A stretch of 64,000 bases of DNA from Plectrocnemia conspersa. Taxonomy: Eukaryota; Arthropoda; Insecta; Trichoptera; Polycentropodidae. Within the stretch, counting starts at the first letter, position 1; each line of letters begins with the position of its first letter. Shown here one piece after another: positions 13,649-27,219 of the stretch. A program made the position numbers and the translations under genes. The notes beneath the pieces were generated by a model. That model saw only the letters and a program-made list of their open reading frames with translations. It ran no database searches and had not been told where the DNA came from. The stretch is from NCBI GenBank assembly GCA_009617715.1, contig VTFK01000517.1:62001-126000 (forward strand), written 5' to 3'.

Positions 13649-13895
13649 CAGTGGCGTAGCTAGAGTATGTGCCGCCCGCGGCACTCCTTAAAATTGCCCC
13701 TCCCCCATACATTTTTTTGCAGGGTCATAAAATTAGCATTTCTTAAAATAATAAATTGATTATTGTTAAGCTCTTGCTATTCGTTGACTTACATAAATTT
13801 TAGTTTATTCAGGGCTAAGAACCACACTAGACGATTTTATCGCGAAAATGCCGCTCCCAAGCAAGTGCCGCCCGGGGCACCCCCCCACCCATAAT
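13649..13895. mobile_element. Degraded DNA transposon with CAGTGGCGTAGCTAG terminus
   Basis: The left end CAGTGGCGTAGCTAG, followed by GTGCCGCCCGCGGCAC, is mirrored near the right side by AGTGCCGCCCGGGGCACCCCCCC. The sequence stops before a matching CTACGCCACTG end. CAGTGGCGTAGC ends are common among non-autonomous hAT-like elements, so this is a truncated copy with no ORF. Confidence 0.5.
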
Positions 13896-13914
13896 CTGAT
13901 GTCAAACGAGATCG

Positions 13915-14700
13915 AAAAAAATGGCACAGTATATCACTTTGATTGAACACAGATGGTTGACGAAAGCCTATCTCCATATAGAATCTGAATCACTATTTAG
14001 AAAGAAAGAGTCTGCAACAAATCGAATGCATACAAAAAATTTTGAATCATCTGCATACAGAAGAAGATTTAAATTTGTAACTGCTGTATTATTGTCATTA
14101 ATAAATAACGTGAAAAGTATAGGGCCCAGGTTGAGGAACGAACTGTCTACGATCAATCGCTTAAATATTTAAGCAACCAAGGCCTGACCATTTTATTATT
14201 AATAACCCATTACAAATCCTGTCGAAGGTTTTGTAAAATCAGTATATATGATGTTTATTTGTATTATGGCAAGAAATTTCTTCACTGTTTTGGTAAAATA
14301 CAGGAAGTTAGTGACCGTGAAACAGATCAAGCTCTCACTGATAATTAAATCGAAATATTTAGCAGGAGCTAAGAACATTGCGATTGGTCTATAGAATCTT
14401 GATGTACATTTTTTTATAAATAGAACTTCTAAAGGTCATAAAATGATGAACTTCTGAAAATGAATAAAAATAAGCTTTAGAGGGCAGCGAGACTGACTTC
14501 GCAATCCTTTTAACAATTTAATTTTAACAATCTTCTGCCATAGGCTGTTAAGTCATGATAAACCTTGTCGAATGCCTTCTTAAAATCTATATATACCACA
14601 TTCAGTTATTTCTGTATCAAGAGATTTTGTCACTGTTTTGGTGAAAGACAGATTAGTTACAGTTAAACGACATGATGTTGATCCAACAAAACTTGGCAAA
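13915..14700 (-). pseudogene. LINE reverse-transcriptase remnant with duplicated segment
   Basis: On the minus strand, 14156-13968 reads LGPILFTLFIND and then LLYADDSKFF, matching the GPLLF-LYINDL and YADD catalytic block of Jockey/CR1-type reverse transcriptase. Upstream on that strand, about 14600-14560 reads VYIDFKKAFDKVYHD, the motif A block that should precede YADD. A second, more decayed motif-A copy lies at about 14262-14215. The + strand block TCACTGTTTTGGT recurs at about 14283 and 14630, so this part is present twice. Stops and frameshifts make it non-functional. Confidence 0.75.
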
Positions 14701-17479
14701 ATGTAACTACAATATATACAGCGATATGTGACTAACGACACAGATATTACTGTAAAAATAAAAATGACATCTATCTAATTATTAAAATATATTTTTTTAT
14801 TAATTATATAATTATTTAAATTAAAACTTTAAATTATGTTGCGTTTTTAATTTTGCAACTCACGATACTGACTGCAGTGGAAAAAGTTTTTGATTGCTAA
14901 AAAGTATTCATTAAGAGAGACATAATAAAGAGAGTGGAATGGAAACGACGAAAAACAATTACAAGGTTTTCCATTTCGTCCATGGGGCTTTAATAAAAAA
15001 GTTTAATTTGAAACGATAAACTCGTTAAGACCAAAACAAAGTTTTTTTCATAGATTTTCAGACATGATACACAATACAGGATGCCTAAAAAAAATGTAAA
15101 ATAATTTTTTTATATTTGATATTTGTTTTAAATATTATAAAAAAAAACACTAGAATAAAATAATTACAAGTGACAATATTCTATACAAAATCAAACTTTT
15201 TAAGTGCGGAATTGACACAGCAACATTCAACTTGATGGATGGATATCTATCGGCTAATTCCCAACAGTAATCCAAAGCAATAAATCCGAACCATTTGTCG
15301 CCTCTCGAAGGAGGATCCCCTCGGCCTCCATATAATTATACCGAAAAAGCGAACCGAGGTAAAAGTCCCTATTCTCCTCCTGTTTTTTTTATTTCCTCAA
15401 GGGTGTAACTGTCACCACTAGCGTTTCTTATTTGCGGAAGAGGCGAAAGACAGTCGCAGAAAAAATACTTTAGCGACGGCGCGCCCGTTTTTCGCATTAG
15501 AAGGGGACAAAGAAACAAAATGGGGCAAGAGAGCAAGATAGATTATGGACCGAACTCGATGGGGACAGTCTCAGGATGGGGAATAAAAAAGTGTGGATCA
15601 CCAGCCAAAGTTGTTCGGTGCAATTTTTAAGGGGGAATCGCCACTTGCGGTTTGTCCTTTTATTCTGGCACGTCAACTAGGACGACTGTTTTTTTATTGA
15701 TTAAAAAGGGAGAAAATCTTTTAGGAATATATGTATAGAGTGTATACATTTTTATAAGACAGTGTTTTAAATTATACAAAAAACACGCAATAAAAATAAC
15801 AAGCAATAATTACGATTTAATATTATTTTTAGATTAAAAAAAAATCAGAAAAACATTTTTTACTGGTCGAGAGAGAAAGAAGTACATGGATATATTTTTT
15901 TAATTACATATATATAAATATTTTAATCAACCAACCTTATATTTTTTTTATGATAGCGAATAATTTTTAATTTGAAAATAAGTCCGAATCTCAAAATAAT
16001 ATAATCATTAGTGTATAGAATAAAGAAAAACTGCCTTTAAAACTTAAATCTGGTACTCAATGTAGAATTTTACGCGATATCTGGAATAATTAAAAGTACA
16101 AAGCATATTTTTATGAATTTATAAAATATTATCAGACATAATATTGTCTCTACAGTTTGAAAAAAAATATGGTTTTAAATAGATAATTATTATTTACATT
16201 TTTTAAGTTGTGATGCTTATTTAAATGATCACAATAATCTAAGTGCTAGAAACTCTTCGAGGGTTGAGCGTGTGGTCACACTTCGATAGCTACTTACTGG
16301 TGTCCGCATAAAAATCTTTAGGGTGTTTATGCTTTTTCCACCCTTATAAAATACCATTTGCTGGCAAAGAAATGAAACTGATCCTATATATATATACATC
16401 TTGGGGAAAACTATCCGCGACAATAAATGTTGAGTGAAAGCTCAAATAAAAATTATTTATTATTAATAAAATCAATTAAAGCGTGTAACATATAAATCGT
16501 CAAAGGGGTCCATTATGAAAAGACTCGACCCGCATCAGTATTAACGTTAATATCGAATAATTTTGATTGATCTATATTATCATGCATTGAATTGTGTTAT
16601 ATGTATATGTAGATACAATGACAACGATGACCGAACTTGTTATTTATAAAATCGTTACTAATTTACTTACTGACAAAACTATCAAATTTAATTTAATCTT
16701 TAATAACAATTATTGTGAAAATAATAATAAAATTATATATAAAACCGAAATTTACCGAAATATTTGATGCCTCTACATAAGCACTTTTACACGAGTGAGT
16801 CATTTTTAATTTTACAAATATTTCATGTTTGACAACAAACTCCATAAATTTATGCAAAATGTGAAGATATTTTTATTGCACATTTTTTTAAATTAAAATT
16901 TTATTATCTAGATATTTTTTAAAATAGCGTTATTTTTATATATATTTATTATTTATATATTTTATATATTCTGTAATAATAAGTGTATCATATGTATATA
17001 TGTATTTTAATTTTTTTACATCTGTTTAAATACGAAAAATATAAAAAGCTAAAAAATCCATTAGATCAATTCTATAGGATAGACTCTTATTGATTTAGAA
17101 AATATGGGTGTAATTTTAATTAGATGACTTATATTTATACTGAAGACCATATTATACACATGCTAATTCTGTCTTCAAATTTGATGTAATTACATCAATT
17201 TTTCTAGTTCTAGATCTTAATGATAATATTATTTTAGTTAATATAGCTATTATTATTTTAAAAGTCCTAAGAATATTAGTTATTAGTTTTAATCTTTCGT
17301 TGTTAAAATCTGCTTTAAAATATATTATATACATATATACAAATTTATTATATAATACTATATACATATTTCTTTAAATGTAATTAACTATTATTTAAAT
17401 AAAAAATTGTATACTTTTATAAATTTTAACATGAAGAAAAGGGTTAAAACAAATTCTGATATATTTTTATTTTTTTGTT
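14700..17479. other. Gene-free region including GC-richer island 15280-15690
   Basis: No supportable gene. 15280-15690 is markedly GC-richer than its flanks, with short open frames only and no domain. It is a candidate conserved or regulatory segment, inferred from composition. A perfect 14-bp palindrome (TATTAACGTTAATA) sits at 16539-16552. The rest is low-complexity AT-rich sequence. Confidence 0.35.
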
Positions 17480-17570
17480 GTAACCTGACATATGCTTTAC
17501 AACACAGTAAATTTGTACCAACTGGGTCAAATTAATAAGACATAATACAAGTAAATATTGACCATCTGAC
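17480..17570. repeat. Dispersed repeat family R3, copy 1
   Basis: The blocks GTAACCTGACAT, GTAAATTTGTACCAACTGGGT and TACAAGTAAATATTGACCA recur in the same order at 63372-63470. The copies differ by scattered substitutions and small indels, typical of an old interspersed repeat. No coding potential. Confidence 0.6.
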
Positions 17571-17681
17571 ATTTTAGTCTGGGAATAGGTGACATCTTTA
17601 AAATTAATTTTAAATTATTGGGTGTATTATAATTTATAATCAATAGATGTCACTTTGCAATTATGCATTTTTTATTTAAAA

Positions 17682-17762
17682 AATCAAGTCTGCTGCCGTG
17701 GTTTGAACTTGTTGCCCTGGATTAGCAATCTATAACTTATGGACTACGCTATTCACACATTT
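17682..17762 (-). repeat. tRNA-derived SINE-like repeat, copy 1
   Basis: Read on the minus strand, the block contains AATAGCGTAGTCCATAAG, then GATTGCTAATCC, then AAGTTCAAACCACGG. This order resembles a tRNA-derived SINE head with a B box (consensus GGTTCRANYCC). A homologous copy lies at 24079-24168 (GATTACTCGTCTAGACC, then GAGCTCGTAGCC, on the + strand). No cloverleaf can be closed confidently, so it is not called a tRNA gene. Confidence 0.45.
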
Positions 17763-18444
17763 GTAAATTAAAATGGTGAGAATTTTTAATCGATTTATTT
17801 AAATAAAGCTATTTTATTTCAAACATACTAATGTGCACCATAATTTAAAAGAAAACGTGAATATATTTTATTTGTAAATAAAATTTATGACAATGGTCAA
17901 AAAACCGAGAAAATAAAATATCATTCTATTCCATTTATTTAATTAAATATTTTTATACTTATAATTTATACAATTGATAAAATGTATAGCATTAACTGTA
18001 GTAAACTAAAAAAAAATACTGAACTTCAAAATATATATTGTAGTCATAAGCTTGTGATATAATATTATTTACGATTAAATAAATAATAAAACAATGCAAC
18101 AGAAGATTTTTCGACCTAATTTCATCGTATATTTCATCTTATTTCATCGTAAAATGTATTCGTCATTTCAGGTATTATAATGAAGCTTTGAATATGCAAC
18201 GAGGTTCAAGAAAAAAAATATTTTTCTGGAGAAAAAAATTTTTTTTGAGTAAAATGCAAAATCATAATTTTTTTGTATATAATTAAACTTAAAATTTTTC
18301 GAGAATTTTCATATTAATTTTTTTGTTAAAAAATCCATTTATACGAATATTTTTTTAAAGGTTGATAGCAGTTGCAAATTCAAAAACATTTAGTGGTTAA
18401 AATCTGCTATATTAAAGCTGTATTCAGCGCAGGTAGTTAAAAAT

Positions 18445-18618
18445 TTAGGCCCTAAAATTTACGACAGCACAATTTTGAACCACTAAACAATTTATACAAA
18501 ATTATATATTATATTATTTTATAGAAAAAAATCAGCAACTAACTACAAATACTAAAAACATTAGTAAGTAATTCATTAAATATCCTTAAGTTTCAAAGAT
18601 GATTAAAAAATAATCAAA
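18445..18618. repeat. Dispersed repeat family R1, copy 2
   Basis: Matches 6111-6278: TAGGCCCTAAAATTTACGA at the left, then ATTCATTAAATATC and TTTCAAAGATGATTAAAAA at the right. It continues directly into a mariner-like coding remnant, so R1 may be the 5' part of a mariner family. Confidence 0.6.
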
Positions 18619-18619
18619 T

Positions 18620-18840
18620 TATAAATTACGATATCAAGAAGAGTATCCAAAAAATTAAACCAATCCAAATCAACAGTGCATAGACACATTAAGATTAAGA
18701 AGAAAGACTTGGACACAACGTGTATGGGTTCCTGATGAATTGAACTTGAATCTAAGTTGCCTTTTCTCGATCTTTTCATATTTTTCGGTAATTCTTGAGA
18801 ATTCTCGAAAAAAAATGAATACATATTTAATTTCTCGGGA
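18620..18840 (+). pseudogene. Mariner transposase N-terminal remnant
   Basis: The + strand reads TISRRVSKKLNQSKSTVHRH, followed after a frameshift by VWVPDELNLN. This is the helix-turn-helix plus linker of mariner transposases (family pattern: ELA--LN-S--TV-RHL, then VWVPHELTE). The catalytic domain is not present. It is a fragment. Confidence 0.65.
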
Positions 18841-18899
18841 AATTAGAAATACTAATATAAATGTTGATTACTGGGTCTAAGTTTAAAAGAGAATAATGT

Positions 18900-21800
18900 T
18901 TTAGACCGATTAGAAAATCAAGAGCAATTCACAGAAAACAAGATATTTATGTGTCTTATAAATGAAGTTAGATGTTTGTATATCTTCAATGTACATCCTT
19001 AATAAATAAATAATTTAAGACGGTGGTGATTTTATGTTCCGGTGGGGTGCTTCAATTTTATTTATCGTTGGAAAATGGAGAAATTTAGTAGAAAAATAAC
19101 GAAATAAAAGCAAAGTTATTGCGGCATTAAAGGAATTTTAAGTGCGCAGGGGTTGAACGATTACATTATGAAGAGGAAAACGTGGGAGTGTAAGATATGG
19201 AAGGAAAAAACAGAAGTAATTCCTGTTTTATCCCCGCATAGGATTGTGTCGATACACACAGATTCGTAACATGTTTTTTTTTATATTCAAAACTCGGAGG
19301 GTAATCGTCATGGGGGCATTTGAGAAGGCATTAGGCCCTCTTTATGGAGTTTATGATCCATTTCACATAGAATGTACCTTATATGATGATATATTGATAC
19401 TGACGATCGAAATTTTTTTTTTAAATGGAGTGATATAAATATGGATGTTAGGTGTGTGTAATAATAAGAACTTATAAAATATTATAGTAAATATAAAAAA
19501 AATTATTCAGTTGACAACACACTCGTTTTTGATGCTTTTGTATGGGTTTTAACTTCCTGCACAGTTTGTCATAATTTAGATGTCATTCTGACGACTACTT
19601 TGAGCAATTGAAAATACGTTTTGAATGTTTAGATATTCATGGCATTTTTCACAACAATGGAAGATAGATCTCGTGACCAAAAAATTGCGTTACATATTTT
19701 TCTTCTTTTAATAGCTCTTTTCCTGTTAAGGATTGTGTTCATCCTGATACGTTTCAACCTCGTGCAGAATGTTCCTCCACGGAGTGATTTGGCTATTTAA
19801 GTTTTTTGTCAAAACAGCGCATTGTGGGTCTTCTTCTGTCTTTTATTCCTTCACATTTGTATGTCATGCCGTTCAGGATATACTTAACATACAACACCAA
19901 TACCTTTAGTACTTTTAGCCATTGCATTATAAAACAAACTGCGTTTATTTTAGCTGCAACGTAATACTTCTTCGGCCTCAAAGCATAAAGTTATTGTGTA
20001 TCTTAAATGTACGTCGAACTTCAGTAGTAATAATAACATGTCCTGTTATTTTAAGTTATTAATTATATTATTTTGTTGACGACAGTCATAAAACATAGTT
20101 ACACGCTTGAAGAAAAGCTGTGATAAATCACGGTATCTAATTATTTATTTTACATATACATATAATTTTTTGCCACAATCTCGACTCACCCGCAATTGTG
20201 AAAAACTTATAGTCATGAATCAAATTGGACACGCTTATCGATTTTCTTCAAGCATTTTTTTTGTGTTGTTGAACAATGAAAAAATATGAGCGGATATTAA
20301 ATTTTCATAGGGCGTTCCCAAACTGCGAAAAAATGCTAAATTCCCAACGGTCGGCTCCATTCATCCTTCGGCATGACGCTGGTCATCCGTCCAGGATATT
20401 GTCGAATAATTCATGCGACTCTTCCAACGATCGTTTCCCTTCCAAGATTTGCGTCCCTTTTTCGCATTTAAAGTCCCGCGGTAAGGGCTTGAGTTTTCCT
20501 CCGGATAGTTTGGGGTTGACTCGGGCATTATTAAAATGTATTTTATATAAGGGCACAGTTTTATGACGCACTTTGATTCACGGTCCAACTATTTCCTGCC
20601 GGCCACCACTTTTATTATATCGGTGCGTATTTTGGTATGAGATATGACATAGCTGCGAGATGCCTTTTAAAATATGATCATAAGAGTAAGAATGCGAAGC
20701 CAAACTATTATTTACAAGGACTAACTCAACACATGCAATTTCCAATGCAACACAGAAATATTTGGTTAGAGTAACTCGTAGAGTATATATATATAATTGG
20801 ATCAATTGCGTCATATAATGTCTATTTTGTGTAACTTTTACATTTTTAATACATGTACAAACTATACCTTCACACTCGATGTTTCAATGAGCGCTACAAA
20901 TTAAATCAAAAGTTCCATACGTAGTTCGCAGAAGGGTAAATATAATGAGATGTCATAAACGTGGGACGAGACACACTAAACGCACAACAATGAGAACATG
21001 TGGTCCCCTTTCCCGAAATCTAATGGTGAAATTATTATTCAATACTTTAGATTGCTGGCGGCGATATTGAGTCATATAATTTTATTATTCCATTCACACA
21101 GATAATAGAATAAATAGGATTTGGTTATAGGTATCTATAATATTATATTATGAATATGTGTGTATAGTGTATGTATTATTTAACACCATCATAACGCATG
21201 TGTGTAAGTGATAAATAAATAAACATTGAGTACTTCATTTTAAATATTATATTGAAATCACTGGGGTAGAAAGATAAAATTGCGGATATAAACGAATACT
21301 GTTTAACTGCAAATAGTAAATAGCAAATTGTAAATAGTAAATATAGTGGCAAATATTATGTTTATAAATAAACTCAAATGCTACAAAAATATTTAAAAAG
21401 CTTCTAAGAAGTTAATGATTTTATTTATCTAAAAGCTCTTCTGTCTAAATATAAAAATTGTAAAAAGATAAACTGTAAACCTATTGAAATAACTAAATCT
21501 ATGCTAAATAAATCTAAAAAAAACCTATATGAATATTAGTAAAACAAAACAATTTTTGGCAAGGACTCCAAAAATTATTATGAAATTTCATTACCTATCT
21601 GGCAACTCGATTTACTTTATATTTTCATGGAATACATTTTCTTGAGTGTAACAATCAAACATCACTTAAAAAATTCACTCTCCCGCATCATAAGATTCCC
21701 TATCGAGCTCGACGGTTTACCGTTACATTCTAATTAGAATCCACTACTATTTGCCTCTCAGCCATACACCGTGGGGGTGTTACCCTGCGCTTCTAAAGAA

Positions 21801-24064
21801 ATATTTACCATTTTATTTTTATTATATAATAATGCTCTTTTCTTATGATAAATATAAATATTTTATTGCTTTTGGAATCAAAAATAGTAGGAATACATTT
21901 AATAATGACTATGATAATTATATTTATTTAAAATATCGTTGAGATTCCGCACAAAATTAAAAAAAATCAGATACATAAGTAGTAAAATTATAAAATGAAG
22001 TTAGTGGTATTGTAGGTTAATCAAATTTATTCATTTAACAATCCAGAACTGACGCCGATCCCATAGAAATAAAAGTGGGAGTGGTGTCGCATGCAACGAA
22101 GAAAGAGATAAAGCATGCTCTTTCGTGTAACGGTACTTCGTCCAGATGACATGGGAATCTTATGAAGCTATCGGTATGTGCCATTTTTTTCTTAATTAAT
22201 TAATGAGTTACACATGAACTGACTTTCGTTGCAATCTTTGAACAACAAAAAAAATCGTTGCAATGAAAAATTAAATTTTAAACTTTTCTGGGGGATGTAA
22301 ATATCATGTTGAATGCTTAGTCTGGTAAAGACGTATATTTATACTTTTAGTACAAACTTAAGGTCATTGCACAATAAACATAAAGCTTTGTCATTTAATT
22401 TTATATCAAAATAATTCACACCCCTATGCTTTAAAACCACGACATTTTAAGCCTACTAGTCTCTTATTTTCTGAATTTTACAGTGACATGATGAATATCT
22501 ATGGGTAATAAAATGATAATAAAATATTGACACTATATATTTGCGTAACGTAAAAATCTGGGTGTACAAGATACAGATCACAATAAAAATTAAAGGGTAC
22601 AGACTGAGATGCGATCGCCAGATCCTTCAAATATGGAAGGTGCATATGATTAACTAGATTGTCTTTTGCAAAGTATGAAGATGGGGACCCCAATGTGCAT
22701 GATATGGAATAGGAAATTTCATATTTCTAGAGCCTTAATGCCGACTATTAGATCTCAAAAAAATTAAGGTTGAATACCTCTTCCACCTTATTAAAACAGG
22801 TAATACAATACAATAAGTAAAGGAGCTTTTTATACATCGTAAAGATGTATCAGATACACCACGAGAAAAATAAAAATATAATTATAATTATGTATACATA
22901 TATTAGATTGTTGCGTGAAATAAAAAATCGCATAAAAACAAAGAGGTAGTAATCCATACAAAGCAGAGCCAGGATAAGTGCCAGGATAAATCGTATACCA
23001 TATGTTTACCAAAGTCCCTATAATCTTTGACATTCCTGATATATGTACCTAATTACGCTTATAGCCATTAATGCATACCTAACTGCTCTATAATAGTAAT
23101 ATATATATATAAAAAATCTTTTTAGCCAAACTTATCTTTTAAATTAAATCTAAAGACCCCAAATATAAAATCTTTTCAAGCGAATCTCCTAAAATCAACG
23201 ACCATATCCCTCCATAATTTTGTTGTATTTTTAGACAAATTTTTGCTAGGTATAATTTATGACAATAATATGAAAATCGAATATGGTGGTACTCTATGCG
23301 TAATGCATAAAACAGGGTTGGCAGAAAAATAATTAAAAAAAAATTGAATAAAAATTCAAATCCTAAAAGAACACTATAAAGTTAGTCTTTAATTGATTAC
23401 ATACAAGTCATAGTTAAAAAAGTATAAATTTAAAAATAATTAGTATATAATTTATTGCTATTGTATAAAAAGACTCAAATAAAAATAAATATATTTTTAT
23501 ATGCAACCCTCCGTGGAAAGTGCACAGGGGAGTATTTCCGGAACGTTCTTTTTTTAATGACGCGTGTAAGGACAAAATGCGGTTCCATTGTAAAGTCGCA
23601 TCCAAAAGTTTCCCTTTCGATTATGCCCTCTAAGGGCCTGCGCGTAAGGGTCATGCGAAACCAGACGCGTTTCGTCGCCCACATTATTTTAATAATTGAA
23701 ATTCATGGGGGTGATTACGCTTTTTTATGCGCGGAATAACGGGACGCTTTTTTTAAACGACATATTTTTTACCCCCGATATAAAATGATCAATCTCAGCA
23801 CAAAGAACCCCCATGACCGACGTAGAGAATAATTTCGTAATGTCACTATGTAATGATGTAAATCACGGGTGTTTTGTTATTTTAAAGGTCGATTCTTAAT
23901 ATTAATTTACTTAGATATCCGTAGAAAAAATAACAAGATGATTAGCTAATAATAAATCATGTAAAATTATTATAAACTATAATGACATAATAAAGTAACA
24001 TTCAATAACTAATTAAAATTATATATTTAATTTAATTTACTATTTAAATATCACACTTTCTATC
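18900..24064. other. Gene-free region; GC-richer islands at 20330-20600 and 23505-23830
   Basis: No gene is supportable. 19793-19981 is open on the minus strand for 62 codons and the surrounding 400 bp is less AT-rich, possibly an unidentified decayed transposon. The two islands named are high-complexity, CpG-containing sequence with overlapping short frames on both strands and no domain, so I treat them as possible regulatory segments. 22040-22150 contains partly self-complementary GC-richer sequence (GAAGAAAGAG and CTCTTTCGT). Confidence 0.35.
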
Positions 24065-24078
24065 TGGAGCCGGTTTTT

Positions 24079-24168
24079 ACTAATTAAAAATTTGAGTCTG
24101 CTGCCGAGGCCCGAGCTCGTAGCCTCCGGATTACTCGTCTAGACCTTACAGAATACGCTATTCCGACC
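24079..24168 (-). repeat. tRNA-derived SINE-like repeat, copy 2
   Basis: Aligns with 17682-17762: GAGTCTGCTGCCG, then GGATTA, then CTTACAGAATACGCTATTC in the same order. Reverse-complemented it has B-box-like AGCTCGGGCC. Divergence between copies is substantial, indicating an old family. Confidence 0.45.
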
Positions 24169-25079
24169 TATAATGAAACCATTTATTATACATAGTATCA
24201 AATAAACTGAGAATTGAATAATAATTACATATTTTTATTGCTTGTCAACATACATATAAAAAATATATTATTGCTAAAAATAATACATATGTTAAAGTGA
24301 ATGTGAATTACCAGAAAAATATATTTTAACTAGCGATTCAGCGAATTCATATCAGAGTATATTTTTTACATATTTCTACTAGTAAAAATTTAATTTAACT
24401 GATAGGTGCTAGTGAAATTATAAGCTGCACTAACCTATGAGCATTTATTTTATAAATATAATCTACAAATAAGCCAAATATTTTTTTAATTATTTTTTCC
24501 ATCATTCTCAATTTAAATTTGGTACAAAAATATTTTTTTTTTGAATTAAAAAAAAATCATGCATTTAAGGGTTAAAATCGTGACATTTTTACCCTACATG
24601 AAACTAATTTTTCACGAACTTGTGAAATGTTGCGAACGTTAAGCATGGAAAGGACTATTTCTGCCTAAATTTTACAACTGAAACTTATTTGTGAGCATCT
24701 GCTTCCGCATGAAACAATCAAAGGAAATGGTCTTACTAAGTATTCTTTACTATTGTTAAACGCTCATTTGAGAACATAAATATATCATGTTTGTGAAGTT
24801 TATGGTCAGTTTTTGTATTTACTCTTTGTAGTAATGGAATAAATATTTTTACTCGACTTTTCTCAATTTATTTTTATTTTAATCTTATGAAAAATTTTAA
24901 TTTTTACATTTATATATGTTTATCTAATTAAAATGATATAAATAATTAATATCTTCCAGATCGGAAAATTCAGATTGTCACCGCAGAGTTATAGATCTTA
25001 AAGCTTTCAAAGCTACTTACAGATGTATAAGATGCGAAGATGGAAAGAGCGAGTAGAAGATATTGATAGCGTGTGCGTA

Positions 25080-25280
25080 AGTCGAAAGGCAAGACGTGAT
25101 TAGAGGTGCGCCGTGTCGATGGGAGGGGTCACGGGGTCAGGGCGTCGGGGCTCCAGGGCGTCGGCGTCCCGGAGTCCTATTGGACGAGGTTCACCTTTGA
25201 CCCCACCCACCGACGTCGAGTGGCTGGCCGTGTCACTCGGAGCTGAGAAGTATAGAAACGAGAAAAACCCGATGAAAGAG
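25080..25280. other. Sharply GC-rich island
   Basis: This is the most GC-rich patch of the left 30 kb (GGGGTCACGGGGTCAGGGCG, then CCACCCACCGACGTCGAG). A + strand frame of 63 codons starting at a GTG is Ser/Gly/Arg-rich with no recognised domain, no flanking splice signals I trust and no ATG. It may be a promoter-proximal or untranslated segment of an undetected transcript, or a regulatory element. Confidence 0.3.
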
Positions 25281-27219
25281 TCGGAAAATCTCGAATTTTT
25301 GTGATATGAGAAATGTGATGTTTAGATAAAGATGGATATATAACATGGTACATAATCTATATAACATAGCTCGACCTTAGACTTTGAATATAAAATAAGA
25401 ACCTTCTAAGAATAAAATATGATAATTTACAGAATTGAGTGGTAATTGGGGATGTCGTTAAAAAAGGCAAGATTTGCTCCCAAAATGCCTACTAGAATAA
25501 TATTAATATACTTGTGTCAAATTTCCTTTGCTTATATTCAATTTTTCATTATTTTATCATATACAGAAAATATATATCAGTTTCAGAACACTTGAAAAGA
25601 CCTTTCAAATGATTTGGTGCACAATGCCAAGTAACAAACTTCCATAGAATACGATTTTCGAATCATAGTGCGCAAATACAATAGAACCCAACAAGATTTT
25701 TTCATTAGACGGTTACAAATATCCTGTTTTTAGCATGAATTATTGCGATATACTATAAAATTAAGAACTAAAATAATCGTTGGACTAACCTCGATTTTAA
25801 ATGTACCTTTAAAACCAGAAAACAGCCGTACCTTCTTAATTCATTTTATTAGAAATATTACTTCTTTCAGACACATTATTTCTAACTTAACTAGAACTAC
25901 CACTTGGCTTCTGACTTCGAAAGAAACAATTATCAGATCTGATCCAATTAAGCAGTCATCTGAAACTCAAGACCCGATCTTTGAATGTTATTGGCAAAAT
26001 AAGCGATTAAACAATTTATGGACTTAAGCCTAGAATTTGTCATTTCTCCTATTATAATTGTTTTATAAGCTTTATGTAAATTTAATAAAATGAACCAAGA
26101 GAATATTGTTTCGAAACCATAATTATTACAAATCAAATGTATCATACGTACTAAGTATATGTTACATGTTCACGTTTAAAACGTACCTGGTTCAACCAAA
26201 TCTAACGTATATGTGCAATAAATCGGAAGCAATGATAATGTTTATGTATATTAAAAGGTAAAACTCACTTTTCGGCCTCGGAGTCCGTCAACGGGAACAC
26301 AAAATTTGAAGATTTCATTACGAAGATTGTTTCATGATTGTTTATCTAGTTAAATAAATGTATTAATTTAATCCTCAACATATTATGTATATATTTAATT
26401 TTCATAGTTATAACACACCTGGCTAATTTGCAATTCAGTCAAATCGAACAACACACATGACGAATTAATGAAAATTATTGTCGCGTAGCAAAATTTTATT
26501 GTTAAATAATAATTATTTAAAACTGTTGTCACGGTAATGTCAGCCATCTTGTTTTATATTTGAATGCTTATTTTTCATTGGTCGAAACAACAGAATGCAT
26601 TACCAGCGCCTCGGAAAGCAATGAAGCAAATTCAATTTTTATTTTTATTATTATAATTAAATATATTTCTTTTGTTTACGTGTATTATTATATACACCGT
26701 TCATACAAAATGATACGATTTACAGAGTAGAAAATTGAATGGAAAATATTTCATCAAAAATCACCAGATAAATATTTAAGAATATTCTGGAATATTAAGT
26801 TGATTTACTAGTGCTTAAGCACAAAAAGTTTCCATAAAGTACTGTATTTTCTACTCATAGTCCATCTTTAATTTTAAAGGGCATGGAAACATAAAGGGAT
26901 GTTATTCTGTATAAACTTTTCTATATAAAGACTGTAAAGTCAAATAATCTCTAAACCAAACTTCTTCTTGATGTTTACTTAATATTAACATACTTTAAGA
27001 TGAATTTAAACATTGTGTGTTCTTAGAGACATTTCTGTAAATAAATGATTAAAATAATAAAAAAATGTTTGCATTAAATAATTTAAGCATGACCATTGTG
27101 TATATAAGTTATGATAGGTTTGTACAGCTTAAAGTTGTATTATTTTTAAATACATGGTTGATTATCGGTTAAAGTAACTACTCGTTGATTTTTTAGCATT
27201 TATGCTATTTTTTTATAAT

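Noticed and set aside
19793..19981. Possible piggyBac transposase fragment on the minus strand
   Set aside because: Composition is suggestive but no motif could be aligned with confidence.
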